From: Taudactylus pleione
Lineage: Eukaryota; Chordata; Amphibia; Anura; Myobatrachidae
Length of the DNA stretch: 64,000 nucleotides
Direction of reading: 5' to 3'
NCBI GenBank assembly: GCA_031769625.1
Contig: JAUIMM010002303.1
Location: forward strand, 62,001 to 126,000
The notes beneath the pieces were generated by a model that saw only the letters and a program-made list of their open reading frames with translations, ran no database searches and was not told the DNA's origin. This document shows positions 18,735-32,130 of this stretch, in pieces. Made by a program: the position numbers and the translations under genes. How positions within the stretch are numbered: position 1 is the first letter of the stretch; every line of letters begins with the position of its first letter.

Positions 18735-20690
18735 CAGGGGGAGGGACAGGCTCCTAGCTCCCTTCTGTCTGTGTCACCCTACAGCGGGAGGGACAGGCTC
18801 ATAGCTCCCTTCTGTCTGTGTCACTGTCACCCTACAGGGGGAGGGACAGGCTCCTAGCTCCCTTCTGTCTGTGTCACCCTACAGGGGGAGGGACAGGCTC
18901 ATAGCTCCCTTCTGTCTGTGTCACCCTACAGCGGGAGGGACAGGCTCATAGCTCCCTTCTGTCTGTGTCACTGTCACCCTACAGGGGGAGGGACAGGCTC
19001 CTAGCTCCCTTCTGTCTGTGTCACCCTACAGGGGGAGGGACAGGCTCATAGCTCCCTTCTGTCTGTGTCACTATGTCACACTACAGGGGGAGGGACAGGC
19101 TCCTAGCTCCCTTCTGTCTGTGTCACCCTACAGCGGGAGGGACAGGCTCATAGTTCCTTTCTGTCTGTGTCACTGTCACCCTACAGGGGGAGGGACAGGC
19201 TCCTAGCTCCCTTCTGTCTGTGTCACCCTACAGGGGGAGGGACAGGCTCATAGCTCCCTTCTGTCTGTGTCACTATGTCACCCTACAGGGGGAGGGACAG
19301 GCTCCTAGCTCCCTTCTGTCTGTGTCACTATGTCACCCTACAGGGGGAGGGACAGGCTCCTAGCTCCCTTCTGTCTGTGTCATCCTACAGCAGGAGGGAC
19401 AGGCTCATAGCTCCCTTCTGTCTGTGTCACTGTCACCCTACAGGGGGAGGGACAGGCTCCTAGCTCCCTTCTGTCTGTGTCACCCTACAGGGGGAGGGAC
19501 AGGCTCCTAGCTCCCTTCTGTCTGTGTCACTATGTCACCGTACAGGGGGAGGGACAGGCTCCTAGCTCCCTTCTGTCTGTGTCACCCTACAGCGGGAGGG
19601 ACAGGCTCATAGCTCCCTTCTGTCTGTGTCACTGTCACCCTACTGGGGGAGGGACAGGCTCCTAGCTCCCTTCTGTCTGTGTCACCCTACAGGGGGAGGG
19701 ACAGGCTCATAGCTCCCTTCTGTCTGTGTCACTATGTCACCCTACAGGGGGAGGGACAGGCTCCTAGCTCCCTTCTGTCTGTGTCATCCTACAGCGGGAG
19801 GGACAGGCTCATAGCTCCCTTCTGTCTGTGTCACTGTCACCCTACAGGGGGAGGGACAGGCTCCTAGCTCCCTTCTGTCTGTGTCACCCTACAGCAGGAG
19901 GCACAGGCTCTTAGCTCCCTTGTCTGTGTCACTATGTCACCCTACAGGGGGAGGGACAGGCTCCTAGCTCCCTTCTGTCTGTGTCACCCTACAGCGGGAG
20001 GGACAGGCTCATAGCTCCCTTCTGTCTGTGTCACTGTCACCCTACAGGGGGAGGGACAGGCTCATAGCTCCCTTCTGTCTGTGTCACCCTACAGGGGGAG
20101 GGACAGGCTCATAGCTCCCTTCTGTCTGTGTCACTATGTCACCCTACAGGGGGAGGGACAGGCTCCTAGCTCCCTTCTGTCTGTGTCATCCTACAGCAGG
20201 AGGGACAGGCTCATAGCTCCCTTCTGTCTGTGTCACTGTCACCCTACAGGGGGAGGGACAGGCTCCTAGCTCCCTTCTGTCTGTGTCACCCTACAGGGGG
20301 AGGGACAGGCTCCTAGCTCCCTTCTGTCTGTGTCACTATGTCACCGTACAGGGGGAGGGACAGGCTCATAGCTCCCTTCTGTCTGTGTCATCCTACAGCG
20401 GGAGGGACAGGCTCATAGCTCCCTTCTGTCTGTGTCACTGTCACCCTACAGGGGGAGGGACAGGCTCCTAGCTCCCTTCTGTCTGTGTCACCCTACAGCA
20501 GGAGGGACAGGCTCTTAGCTCCCTTCTGTCTGTGTCACTATGTCACCCTACAGGGGGAGGGACAGGCTCCTAGCTCCCTTCTGTCTGTGTCACCCTACAG
20601 CGGGAGGGACAGGCTCATAGCTCCCTTCTGTCTGTGTCACTGTCACCCTACAGGGGGAGGGACAGGCTCATAGCTCCCTTCCGTCTGTGT
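18735..20690. repeat. CTACAG-type subarray with a 202-bp higher-order repeat
   Basis: Units here carry CACCCTACAG instead of CACCCTGCAG. Four units plus a TCACTG and a TCACTATG insertion make a 202-bp block (4 x 47 + 14), which recurs with starts near 19275, 19477, 19679, 20081, 20283 and 20485. The sequence switches to the CTGCAG type at about 20690. Confidence 0.85.
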
Positions 20691-22999
20691 CACCCTGCAG
20701 GGGGAAGGACAGACTCATAGCTCCCTTCTGTCTGTGTCACCCTGCAGGAGGAGGGACAGGCTCATAGCTCCCTTCTGTCTGTGTCACACTGCAGGGGGTG
20801 GGACAGGCTCATAGCTCCCTTCTGTCTGTGTCACCCTGCAGGGGGAGGGACAGGCTCATAGCTCCCTTCTGTCTGTGTCACCCTGCAGGGGGAGGGACAG
20901 GCTCATAGCTCCCTTCTGTCTCTGTCACACAGCAGGGGGAGGGGCAGGTTCATAGTTTCCTTCTGTCTGTGTCACCCTGCAGGGGGAGGGACAGGCTCCT
21001 AGCTCCCGTCTATCTGTGTTACAATGCAGGAGGAGGAACAGGCTCCTAGCTCCCTTCTGTCTGTGTCACCCTGCAGGGGGAGGGGCAGGCTCCTAGCTCC
21101 CTTCAGTATGTGTCACCCTGCAGGGGGATGGGCAGGCTCATAGCTCCCTTCTGTCTGTGTCACCCTGCAGGGGGAGGGATAGACTCATAGCTCCCTTCTG
21201 TCTGTGTCACACAGCAGGGGGAGGGGCAGGTTCATAGCTCCCATCTGTCTGTGTCACCCTGCAGGGGAAGGGACAGGCTCCTAGCTCCCTACTGTCTGTG
21301 TCACCCTGCAGTGGGAGGGACAGGCTCCTAGCTCCCTTCTGTCTGTGTCACACAGCAGGGGGAGGGGCAGGCTCATAGCTCCGTTCTGTCTGTGTCACCC
21401 TGCACGGGGAGGGGCAGGCTCATAGCTTCCTTCTGTCTGTGTCACCCTGCAGGGGGAGGAACAGGCTCATAGCTCCCTTCTGTCTGGGTCACCCTGCAGG
21501 GGGAGGGACAGGCTCCTAGCTCCCTTCTGTCTGTGTCACCCTGCAGTGGGAGGGACAGGCTCCTAGCTCCCTTCTGTCTGTGTCACCCTGCAGGAGGAGG
21601 GACAGGCTCATAGCTACCTTCTGTCTGTGTCACCCTGCAGGGGGAGGGACAGGCTCATAGCTCCCTTCTGTCTGTGTCACCCTGCAGGGGGAGGGGCAGG
21701 TTCATAGTTTCCTTCTGTCTGTGTCACACAGCAGTGGGAGGGACAGGCTCATAGCTCCCTTCTATCTGTGTCACCCTGCAGGGGGAGGGGGAGGCTCATA
21801 GCTCCCTTCTGTCTGTCACCCTGCAGGGGGAGGGACAGGCTCCTAGCTCCCTTCTGTCTGTGTCACCCTGCAGGGGGAGGGACAGGCTCCTAGCTCCCTT
21901 CTGTCTGTGCCACCCTGCAGGGGGAGGGACAGGCTCCTAGCTCCCTTCTGTCTGTGTCACCCTGCAGGGGGAGGGACAGGCTCCTAGCTCCCTTCTGTCT
22001 GTGTCACCCTGCGGGGGAGGGACAGGCTCATAGCTTCCTTCTGTCTTTGTCACCCTGCAGGGGGAGGGACAGGCTCCTAGCTCCCTTCTGTCTGTGTCAC
22101 CCTGCAGGAGGAGGGACAGGCTCATAGCTCCCTTCTGTCTGTGTCATCCTGCAGGGGGAGGGACAAGCTCATAGCTCCCTTCTGTCTGTGTCACCCTTCA
22201 GGGGGATGGACAGGCTCAAAGCTCCCTTCTGTCTGTGTCACTGTGTCACCCTGCAGGGGGAGGGATAGGCTCCTATCTCCCTTCTATCTGTGTCACCCTG
22301 CAGGGGGAGGGACAGGCTCATAGCTCCCTTCTGTCTGTGTCACCCTGCAGGGGGAGGGACAGGCTCATAGCTCCCTTCTGTCTGTGTCACCCTGCAGGGG
22401 GAGGGGCAGGTTCATAGTTTCCTTCTGTCTGTGTCACCCTGCAGGGGGAAGGACAGGCTCCTAGCTCCCTTCTATCTGTGTTACCCTGCAGGGGGAGGGA
22501 CAGGCTCCTAGCTCCCTTCTGTCTGTGTCACCCTGCAGGGGGAGGGGCAGGCTCATAGCTCCCTTCTGTCTGTGTCACCCTGCAGGGGGAGGGGCAGGCT
22601 CATAGCTCCCTTCTGTCTGTGTCACCCTGCAGGGGGAGGGATTGACTCATAGCTCCCTTCTGTCTGTGTCACCCTGCAGGGGGAGGGGCAGGTTCATAGC
22701 TCCCATCTGTCTGTGTCACCCTGCAGGGGGAGGGACAGGCTCCTAGCTCCCTACTGTCTGTGTCACACAGCAGGGGGAGGGGCAGGCTCATAGCTCCCTT
22801 CTGTCTGTGTCACCCTGCAGGGGGAGGGACAGGCTCATAGCTCCCTTCTGTCTGTGTTACCCTGCAGGGGGAGGAACAGGCTCATAGCTCCCTTCTGTCT
22901 GGGTCACCCTGCAGGGGGAGGGACAGGCTCCTAGCTCCCTTCTGTCTATGTCACCCTACAGGGGGAGGGACAGGCTCCTAGCTCCCTTCTGTCCGTGTC

Positions 23000-25900
23000 A
23001 CCCTGCAGGAGGAGGGACAGGCTCATAGCTACCTTCTGTCTGTGTCACCCTGCAGGGGGAGGGACAGGCTCATAGCTCCCTTCTGTCTGTGTCACCCTGC
23101 AGGGGGAGGGACAGGTTCATAGCTCCCTTCTGTCTCTGTCACACAGCAGTGGGAGGGACAGGCTCATAGCTCCCTTCTATCTGTGTCACCCTGCAGGGGG
23201 AGGGGGAGGCTCCTAGCTCCCTTCTGTCTGTGTCACCCTGCAGGGGGAGGGACAGGCTCCTAGCTCCCTTCTGTCTGTGTCACCCTGCAGGGGGAGGGAC
23301 AGGCTCCTAGCTCCCTTCTGTCTGTGTCACCCTGCAGGGGGAGGGACAGGCTCCTAGCTCCCTTCTGTGTGTCACCCTGCAGGGGGAGGGACAGGCTCCT
23401 AGCTCCCTTCTGTCTGTGTCACCCTGCAGGGGGAGGGACAGGCTCCTAGCTCCCTTCTGTCTGTGTCACCCTGCAGGGGGAAGGACAGGCTCATAGCTCC
23501 CTTCTGTCTGTGTCACCCTGCGGGGGAGGGACAGGCTCATAGCTCCCTTCTGTCTGTGTCACCCTGCGGGGGAGGGACAGGCTCATAGCTTCCTTCTGTC
23601 TTTGTCACCCTGCAGGGGGAGGGACAGGCTCCTAGCTCCCTTCTGTCTGTGTCACCCTGCAGGAGGAGGGACAGGCTCATAGCTACCTTCTGTCTGTGTC
23701 ACCCTGCAGGGGGAGGGACAGGCTCATAGCTCCCTTCTGTCTGTGTCACACTGCAGGGGGAAGGACAGGCTCCTATCTCCCTTCTGTCTGTGTCACCCTT
23801 CAGGGGGATGGACAGGCTCAAAGCTCCCTTCTGTCTGTGTCACCCTGCAGGGGGAGGGACAGGCTCCTAGCAACGTTCTGTCTGTGTCACCCTGCAGGGG
23901 GAGGGACAGGCTCCTAGCTCCCTTCTGTCTGTGTCACTGTGTCACCCTGCAGGGGGAGGGATAGGCTCCTATCTCAATTCTGTCTGTGTCACCCTGCAGG
24001 GGGAGGGACAGGCTCCTAGCTCCCTTCTGTCTGTGTCACTGTGTCACCCTGCAGGGGGAGGGATAGGCTCCTATCTCCCTTCTGTCTGTGTCACTGTGTC
24101 ACCCTGTAGGGGGAGGGACAGGCTCCTATCTCCCTTCTGTCTGTGTCACCCTTCAGGGGGAGGAACAGGCTCCTAGCTCCCTTCTGTCTGTGTCACCCTG
24201 CAGGGGGAGGGATAGGCTCCTATCTCCCTTCTGTCTGTGTCACCCTTCAGGGGGAGGAACAGGCTCCTAGCTCCCTTCTGTCTGTGTCACCCTGCAGGAT
24301 GAGGGACAGGCTCATAGCTACCTTCTGTCTGTGCCACCCTGCAGGGGGAGGGACAGGCTCATAGCTCCCTTCTGTCTGTGTCACCCTGCAGGGGGAGGGG
24401 GAGGCTCCTAGCTCCCTTCTGTCTGTGTCACCCTGCAGGGGGAGGGACAGGCTCCTAGCTCCCTTCTGTCTGTGTCACCCTGCAGGGGGAGGGACAGGCT
24501 CCTAGCTCCCTTCTGTCTGTGTCACCCTGCAGGGGGAGGGACAGGCTCCTAGCTCCCTTCTGTCTGTGTCACCCTGCAGGGGGAGGGACAGGCTCCTAGC
24601 TCCCTTCTGTCTGTCACCCTGCAGGGGGAGGGACAGGCTCCTAGCTCCCTTCTGTCTGTGTCACCCTGCAGGGGGAGGGACAGGCTCCTAGCTCCCTTCT
24701 GTCTGTGTCACCCTGCAGGGGGAGGGACAGGCTCCTAGCTCCCTTCTGTCTGTGTCACCCTGCAGGGGGAAGGACAGGCTCATAGCTCCCTTCTGTCTGT
24801 GTCACCCTGCGGGGGAGGGACAGGCTCATAGCTTCCTTCTGTCTTTGTCACCCTGCAGGGGGAGGGACAGGCTCCTAGCTCCCTTCTGTCTGTGTCACCC
24901 TGCAGGAGGAGGGACAGGCTCATAGCTCCCTTCTGTCTGTGTCACCCTGCGGGGGAGGGACAGGCTCATAGCTTCCTTCTGTCTTTATCACCCTGCAGGG
25001 GGAGGGACAGGCTCCTAGCTCCCTTCTGTCTGTGTCACCCTGCAGGGGGAGGGACAGGCACATAGCTCCCTTCTGTCTGTGTCACACTGCAGGGGGAAGG
25101 ACAGGCTCCTATCTCCCTTCTGTCTGTGTCACCCTTCAGGGGGATGGACAGGCTCAAAGCTCCCTTCTGTCTGTGTCACCCTGCAGGGGGAGGGACAGGC
25201 TCCTAGCTCCCTTCTGTATGTGTCACTGTGTCACCCTGCAGGGGGAGGGATAGGCTCCTATCTCAATTCTGTCTGTGTCACCCTGCAGGGGGAGGGACAG
25301 GCTCCTAGCTCCCTTCTGTCTGTGTCACTTTGTCACCCTGCAGGGGGAGGGATAGGCTCCTATCTCCCTTCTGTCTGTGTCACTGTGTCACCCTGTAGGG
25401 GGAGGGACAGGCTCCTATCTCCCTTCTGTCTGTGTCACCCTTCAGGGGGAGGAACAGGCTCCTAGCTCCCTTCTGTCTGTGTCACCCTGCAGGGGGAGGG
25501 ATAGGCTCCTATCTCCCTTCTGTCTATGTCACCCTTCAGGGGGAGGGATAGGCTCCTATCTCCCTTCTGTCTGTGTCACCCTTCAGGGGGAGGAACAGGC
25601 TCCTAGCTCCCTTCTGTCTGTGTCACCCTGCAGGATGAGGGACAGGCTCCTAGCTACCTTCTGTCTGTGTCACCCTGCAGGGGGAGGGACAGGCTCATAG
25701 CTCCCTTCTGTCTGTGTCACCCTGCAGGGGGAAGGACAGGCTCCTATCTCCCTTCTGTCTGTGTTACCCTTCAGGGGGAAGGACAGGCTCAAAGCTCCCT
25801 TCTGTCTGTGTCACCCTGCAGGGGGAGAGACAGGCTCCTAGCAACCTTCTGTCTGTGTCACCCTGCAGGGGGAGGGACAGGCTCCTAGCTCCCTTCTGTC

Positions 25901-28900
25901 TGTGTCACTGTGTCACCCTACAGGGGGAGGGATAGGCTCCTATCTCCCTTCTGTATGTGTCACCCTTTAGGGGGAGGAACAGGCTCCTAGCTCCCTTCTG
26001 TCTGTGTCACCCTGCAGGGGGAGGGACAGGCTCCTAGCTCCCTTCTGTCTGTGTCACCCTGCAGGGGGAGGGACAGGCTCATAGCTCCCTTCTGTCTGTG
26101 TCACCCTGCAGGGGGAGGGATAGGCTCCTATCTCCTTTCTGTCTGTGTCACCCTTCAGGGGGAGGAACAGGCTCCTAGCTCCCTTCTATCTGTGTCACCC
26201 TGCAGGGGGAGGGACAGGCTCATAGCTCCCTTCTGTCTCTGTCACCCTGCAGGGGGAGGGATAGGCTCCTATCTCCCTTCTGTCTGTGTCACCCTTCAGG
26301 GGGAGGAATAGGCTCCTAGCTCCCGTCTGTCTGTGTCACCCTGCAGGGGGAGGGACAGGCTCATAGCTCCCTTCTGTCTGTGTCACCCTGCAGGGGGAGC
26401 AACAGGCTCATAGTTTCCTTCTGTCTGTGTTACCCTGCAGGGGGAGGGACAGGCTCATAGCTCCCTTCTGTCTGTCACCCTGCAGGGGGAGGGACAGTCT
26501 CATAGCTCCCTTCTGTCTATGTTACCCTGCAGGGGGAGGGACAGGCTCAAAGCTCCCTTCTGTCTGTGTCACCCTGCAGGGGGAGAGACAGGCTCCTAGC
26601 AACCTTCTGTCTGTGTCACCCTGCAGGGGGAGGGACAGGCTCCTAGCTCCCTTCTGTCTGTGTCACTGTGTCACCCTACAGGGGGAGGGATAGGCTCCTA
26701 TCTCCCTTCTGTCTGTGTCACCCAGCAGGGGGAGGAACAGGCTCCTAGCTCCCTTCTGTCTGTGTCACCCTGCAGGGGGAGGGACAGGCTCATAGCTCCC
26801 TTCTGTCTGTGTCACCCTGCAGGGGGAGGGATAGGCTGCTATCTCCCTTCTGTCTGTGTCACCCTTCAGGGGGAGGAACAGGCTCCTAGCTCCCTTCTGT
26901 CTGTGTCACCCTGCAGGGGGAGCAACAGGCTCATAGTTTCCTTCTGTCTGTGTTACCCTGCAGGGGGACGGACAGGCTCCTATCTCCCTTCTGTCTGTGT
27001 CACCCTGCAGGGGGAGGGACAGGCTCATAGCTCCCTTCTGTCTGTCACCCTGCAGGGGGAGGGACAGTCTCATAGCTCCCTTCTGTCTATGTCACCCTGC
27101 AGGGGGAGGGACAGGCTCCTAGCTCCCTTCTGTCTATGTCACCCTGCAGGAGGAGGAACAGGCTCCTAGCTCCCTTCTGTCTATGTCACCCTGCAGGAGG
27201 AGGAACAGGCTCCTAGATCCCTTCTGTCTGTGTCACCCTGCAGGGGGAGGGACAGGCTCATAGCTCCCTTCTGTCTGTGTCACCCTGCAGGGGGAGGGAT
27301 AGGCTCCTATCTCCCTTCTGTCTGTTTCACCCTTCAGGGGGAGGAACAGGCTCCTAGCTCCCTTCTGTCTGTGTCACCCTGCAGGGGGAGCAACAGGCTC
27401 ATAGTTTCCTTCTGTCTGTGTTACCCTGCAGGGGGACGGACAGGCTCCTATCTCCCTTCTGTCTGTGTCACCCTGCAGGGGGAGGGACAGGCTCATAGCT
27501 CCCTTCTGTCTGTCACCCTGCAGGGGGAGGGACAGTCTCATAGCTCCCTTCTGTCTATGTCACCCTGCAGGGGGAGGGACAGGCTCCTAGCTCCCTTCTG
27601 TCTATGTCACCCTACAGGGGGAGGGACAGGCTCCTAGCTCCCTTCTGTCCGTGTCACCCTGCAGGAGGAGGGACAGGCTCATAGCTACCTTCTGTCTGTG
27701 TCACACAGCAGTGGGAGGGACAGGCTCATAGCTCCCTTCTATCTGTGTCACCCTGCAGGGGGAGGGGGAGGCTCCTAGCTCCCTTCTGTCTGTGTCACCC
27801 TGCAGGGGGAGGGACAGGCTCCTAGCTCCCTTCTGTCTGTGTCACCCTGCAGGGGGAGGGACAGGCTCCTAGCTCCCTTCTGTGTGTCACCCTGCAGGGG
27901 GAGGGACAGGCTCCTAGCTCCCTTCTGTCTGTGTCACCCTGCAGGGGGAGGGACAGGCTCCTAGCTCCCTTCTGTCTGTGTCACCCTGCAGGGGGAAGGA
28001 CAGGCTCATAGCTCCCTTCTGTCTGTGTCACCCTGCGGGGGAGGGACAGGCTCATAGCTCCCTTCTGTCTGTGTCACCCTGCGGGGGAGGGACAGGCTCA
28101 TAGCTTCCTTCTGTCTTTGTCACCCTGCAGGGGGAGGGACAGGCTCCTAGCTCCCTTCTGTCTGTGTCACCCTGCAGGGGGAGGGACAGGCTCATAGCTC
28201 CCTTCTGTCTGTGTCACACTGCAGGGGGAAGGACAGGCTCCTATCTCCCTTCTGTCTGTGTCACCCTTCAGGGGGATGGACAGGCTCAAAGCTCCCTTCT
28301 GTCTGTGTCACCCTGCAGGGGGAGGGACAGGCTCCTAGCAACGTTCTGTCTGTGTCACCCTGCAGGGGGAGGGACAGGCTCCTAGCTCCATTCTGTCTGT
28401 GTCACTGTGTCACCCTGCAGGGGGAGGGATAGGCTCCTATCTCAATTCTGTCTGTGTCACCCTGCAGGGGGAGGGACAGGCTCCTAGCTCCCTTCTGTCT
28501 GTGTCACTGTGTCACCCTGCAGGGGGAGGGATAGGCTCCTATCTCCCTTCTGTCTGTGTCACTGTGTCACCCTGTAGGGGGAGGGACAGGCTCCTATCTC
28601 CCTTCTGTCTGTGTCACCCTTCAGGGGGAGGAACAGGCTCCTAGCTCCCTTCTGTCTGTGTCACCCTGCAGGGGGAGGGATAGGCTCCTATCTCCCTTCT
28701 GTCTGTGTCACCCTTCAGGGGGAGGAACAGGCTCCTAGCTCCCTTCTGTCTGTGTCACCCTGCAGTATGAGGGACAGGCTCATAGCTACCTTCTGTCTGT
28801 GCCACCCTGCAGGGGGAGGGACAGGCTCATAGCTCCCTTCTGTCTGTGTCACCCTGCAGGGGGAGGGGGAGGCTCCTAGCTCCCTTCTGTCTGTGTCACC

Positions 28901-31900
28901 CTGCAGGGGGAGGGACAGGCTCCTAGCTCCCTTCTGTCTGTGTCACCCTGCAGGGGGAGGGACAGGCTCCTAGCTCCCTTCTGTCTGTGTCACCCTGCAG
29001 GGGGAGGGACAGGCTCCTAGCTCCCTTCTGTCTGTGTCACCCTGCAGGGGGAGGGACAGGCTCCTAGCTCCCTTCTGTCTGTCACCCTGCAGGGGGAGGG
29101 ACAGGCTCCTAGCTCCCTTCTGTCTGTGTCACCCTGCAGGGGGAGGGACAGGCTCCTAGCTCCCTTCTGTCTGTGTCACCCTGCAGGGGGAGGGACAGGC
29201 TCCTAGCTCCCTTCTGTCTGTGTCACCCTGCAGGGGGAAGGACAGGCTCATAGCTCCCTTCTGTCTGTGTCACCCTGCGGGGGAGGGACAGGCTCATAGC
29301 TTCCTTCTGTCTTTGTCACCCTGCAGGGGGAGGGACAGGCTCCTAGCTCCCTTCTGTCTGTGTCACCCTGCAGGAGGAGGGACAGGCTCATAGCTCCCTT
29401 CTGTCTGTGTCACACTGCAGGGGGAAGGACAGGCTCCTATCTCCCTTCTGTCTGTGTCACCCTTCAGGGGGATGGACAGGCTCAAAGCTCCCTTCTGTCT
29501 GTGTTACCCTGCAGGGGGAGGGACAGGCTCCTAGCTCCCTTCTGTCTGTGTCACTGTGTCACCCTGCAGGGGGAGGGATAGGCTCCTATCTCAATTCTGT
29601 CTGTGTCACCCTGCAGGGGGAGGGACAGGCTCCTAGCTCCCTTCTGTCTGTGTCACTTTGTCACCCTGCAGGGGGAGGGATAGGCTCCTATCTCCCTTCT
29701 GTCTGTGTCACTGTGTCACCCTGTAGGGGGAGGGACAGGCTCCTATCTCCCTTCTGTCTGTGTCACCCTTCAGGGGGAGGAACAGGCTCCTAGCTCCCTT
29801 CTGTCTGTGTCACCCTGCAGGGGGAGGGATAGGCTCCTATCTCCCTTCTGTCTGTGTCACCCTTCAGGGGGAAGGATAGGCTCCTATCTCCCTTCTGTCT
29901 GTGTCACCCTTCAGGGGGAGGAACAGGCTCCTAGCTCCCTTCTGTCTGTGTCACTCTGCAGGATGAGGGACAGGCTCCTAGCTACCTTCTGTCTGTGTCA
30001 CCCTGCAGGGGGAGGGACAGGCTCATAGCTCCCTTCTGTCTGTGTCACCCTGCAGGGGGAAGGACAGGCTCAAAGCTCCCTTCTGTCTGTGTCACCCTGC
30101 AGGGGGAGAGACAGGCTCCTAGCAACCTTCTGTCTGTGTCACCCTGCAGGGGGAGGGACAGGCTCATATCTCCCTTCTGTCTGTGTCACCCTTCAGGGGG
30201 AAGGACAGGCTCAAAGCTCCCTTCTGTCTGTGTCACCCTGCAGGGGGAGAGACAGGCTCCTAGCAACCTTCTGTCTGTATCACCCTGCAGGGGGAGGGAC
30301 AGGCTCCTAGCTCCCTTCTGTCTGTGTCACTGTGTCACCCTACAGGGGGAGGGATAGGCTCCTATCTCCCTTCTGTCTGTGTCACCCTTCAGGGGGAGGA
30401 ACAGGCTCCTAGCTCCCTTCTGTCTGTGTCACCCTGCAGGGGGAGGGACAGGCTCCTAGTTCCCTTCTGTCTGTGTCACCCTGCAGGGGGAGGGACAGGC
30501 TCATAGCTCCCTTCTGTCTGTGTCACCCTGCAGGGGGAGGGATAGGCTCCTATCTCCCTTCTGTCTGTGTCACCCTTCAGGGGGAGGAACAGGCTCCTAG
30601 CTCCCTTCTGTCTGTGTCACCCTGCAGGGGGAGGGACAGGCTCATAGCTCCCTTCTGTCTGTGTCACCCTGCAGGGGGAGGGATAGGCTCCTATCTCCCT
30701 TCTGTCTGTGTCACCCTTCAGGGGGAGGAATAGGCTCCTAGCTCCCGTCTGTCTGTGTCACCCTGCAGGGGGAGGGACAGGCTCATAGCTCCCTTCTGTC
30801 TGTGTCACCCTGCAGGGGGAGGGACAGGCTCATAGCTCCCTTCTGTCTGTGTCACCCTGCAGGGGGAGCAACAGGCTCATAGTTTCCTTCTGTCTGTGTT
30901 ACCCTGCAGGGGGAGGGACAGGCTCCTATCTCCCTTCTGTCTGTGTCACCCTGCAGGGGGAGGGACAGGCTCATAGCTCCCTTCTGTCTGTCACCCTGCA
31001 GGGGGAGGGACAGTCTCATAGCTCCCTTCTGTCTATGTTACCCTGCAGGGGGAGGGACAGGCTCAAAGCTCCCTTCTGTCTGTGTCACCCTGCAGGGGGA
31101 GAGACAGGCTCCTAGCAACCTTCTGTCTGTGTCACCCTGCAGGGGGAGGGACAGGCTCCTAGCTCCCTTCTGTCTGTGTCACTGTGTCACCCTACAGGGG
31201 GAGGGATAGGCTCCTATCTCCCTTCTGTCTGTGTCACCCAGCAGGGGGAGGAACAGGCTCCTAGCTCCCTTCTGTCTGTGTCACCCTGCAGGGGGAGGGA
31301 CAGGCTCATAGCTCCCTTCTGTCTGTGTCACCCTGCAGGGGGAGGGATAGGCTCCTATCTCCCTTCTGTCTGTGTCACCCTTCAGGGGGAGGAACAGGCT
31401 CCTAGCTCCCTTCTGTCTGTGTCACCCTGCAGGGGGAGCAACAGGCTCATAGTTTCCTTCTGTCTGTGTTACCCTGCAGGGGGACGGACAGGCTCCTATC
31501 TCCCTTCTGTCTGTGTCACCCTGCAGGGGGAGGGACAGGCTCATAGCTCCCTTCTGTCTGTCACCCTGCAGGGGGAGGGACAGTCTCATAGCTCCCTTCT
31601 GTCTATGTCACCCTGCAGGGGGAGGGACAGGCTCCTAGCTCCCTTCTGTCTATGTCACCCTGCAGGAGGAGGAACAGGCTCCTAGCTCCCTTCTGTCTAT
31701 GTCACCCTGCAGGAGGAGGAACAGGCTCCTAGCTCCCTTCTGTCTGTGTCACCCTGCAGGGGGAGGGACAGGCTCATAGCTCCCTTCTGTCTGTGTCACC
31801 CTGCAGGGGGAGGGACAGGCTCCTAGCTCCCTTCTGTCTATGTCACCCTGCAGGAGGAGGAACAGGCTCCTAGCTCCCTTCTGTCTATGTCACCCTGCAG

Positions 31901-32130
31901 GAGGAGGAACAGGCTCCTAGCTCCCTTCTGTCTGTGTCACCCTGCAGGGGGAGGGACAGGCTCATAGCTCCCTTCTGTCTGTGTCACCCTGCAGGGGGAG
32001 GGATAGGCTCCTATCTCCCTTCTGTCTGTGTCACCCTTCAGGGGGAGGAACAGGCTCCTAGCTCCCTTTTGTCTCTGTCACCCTGCAGGGGGAGCAACAG
32101 GCTCATAGTTTCCTTCTGTCTGTGTTACCC
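23000..32130. repeat. Duplicated block of about 4.5 kb inside array 2
   Basis: The order of variant units in 23.0-27.6 kb recurs in 27.6-32.1 kb. Matching markers include the unit strings at 23696/28164 and 24143/28611 (offset 4468), 25377/29705 and 25667/29995 (offset 4328) and 26660/31176 (offset 4516). Differences in offset reflect gain or loss of whole units. A smaller internal duplication (23696/25032, offset 1336) is present in each copy. Confidence 0.82.
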
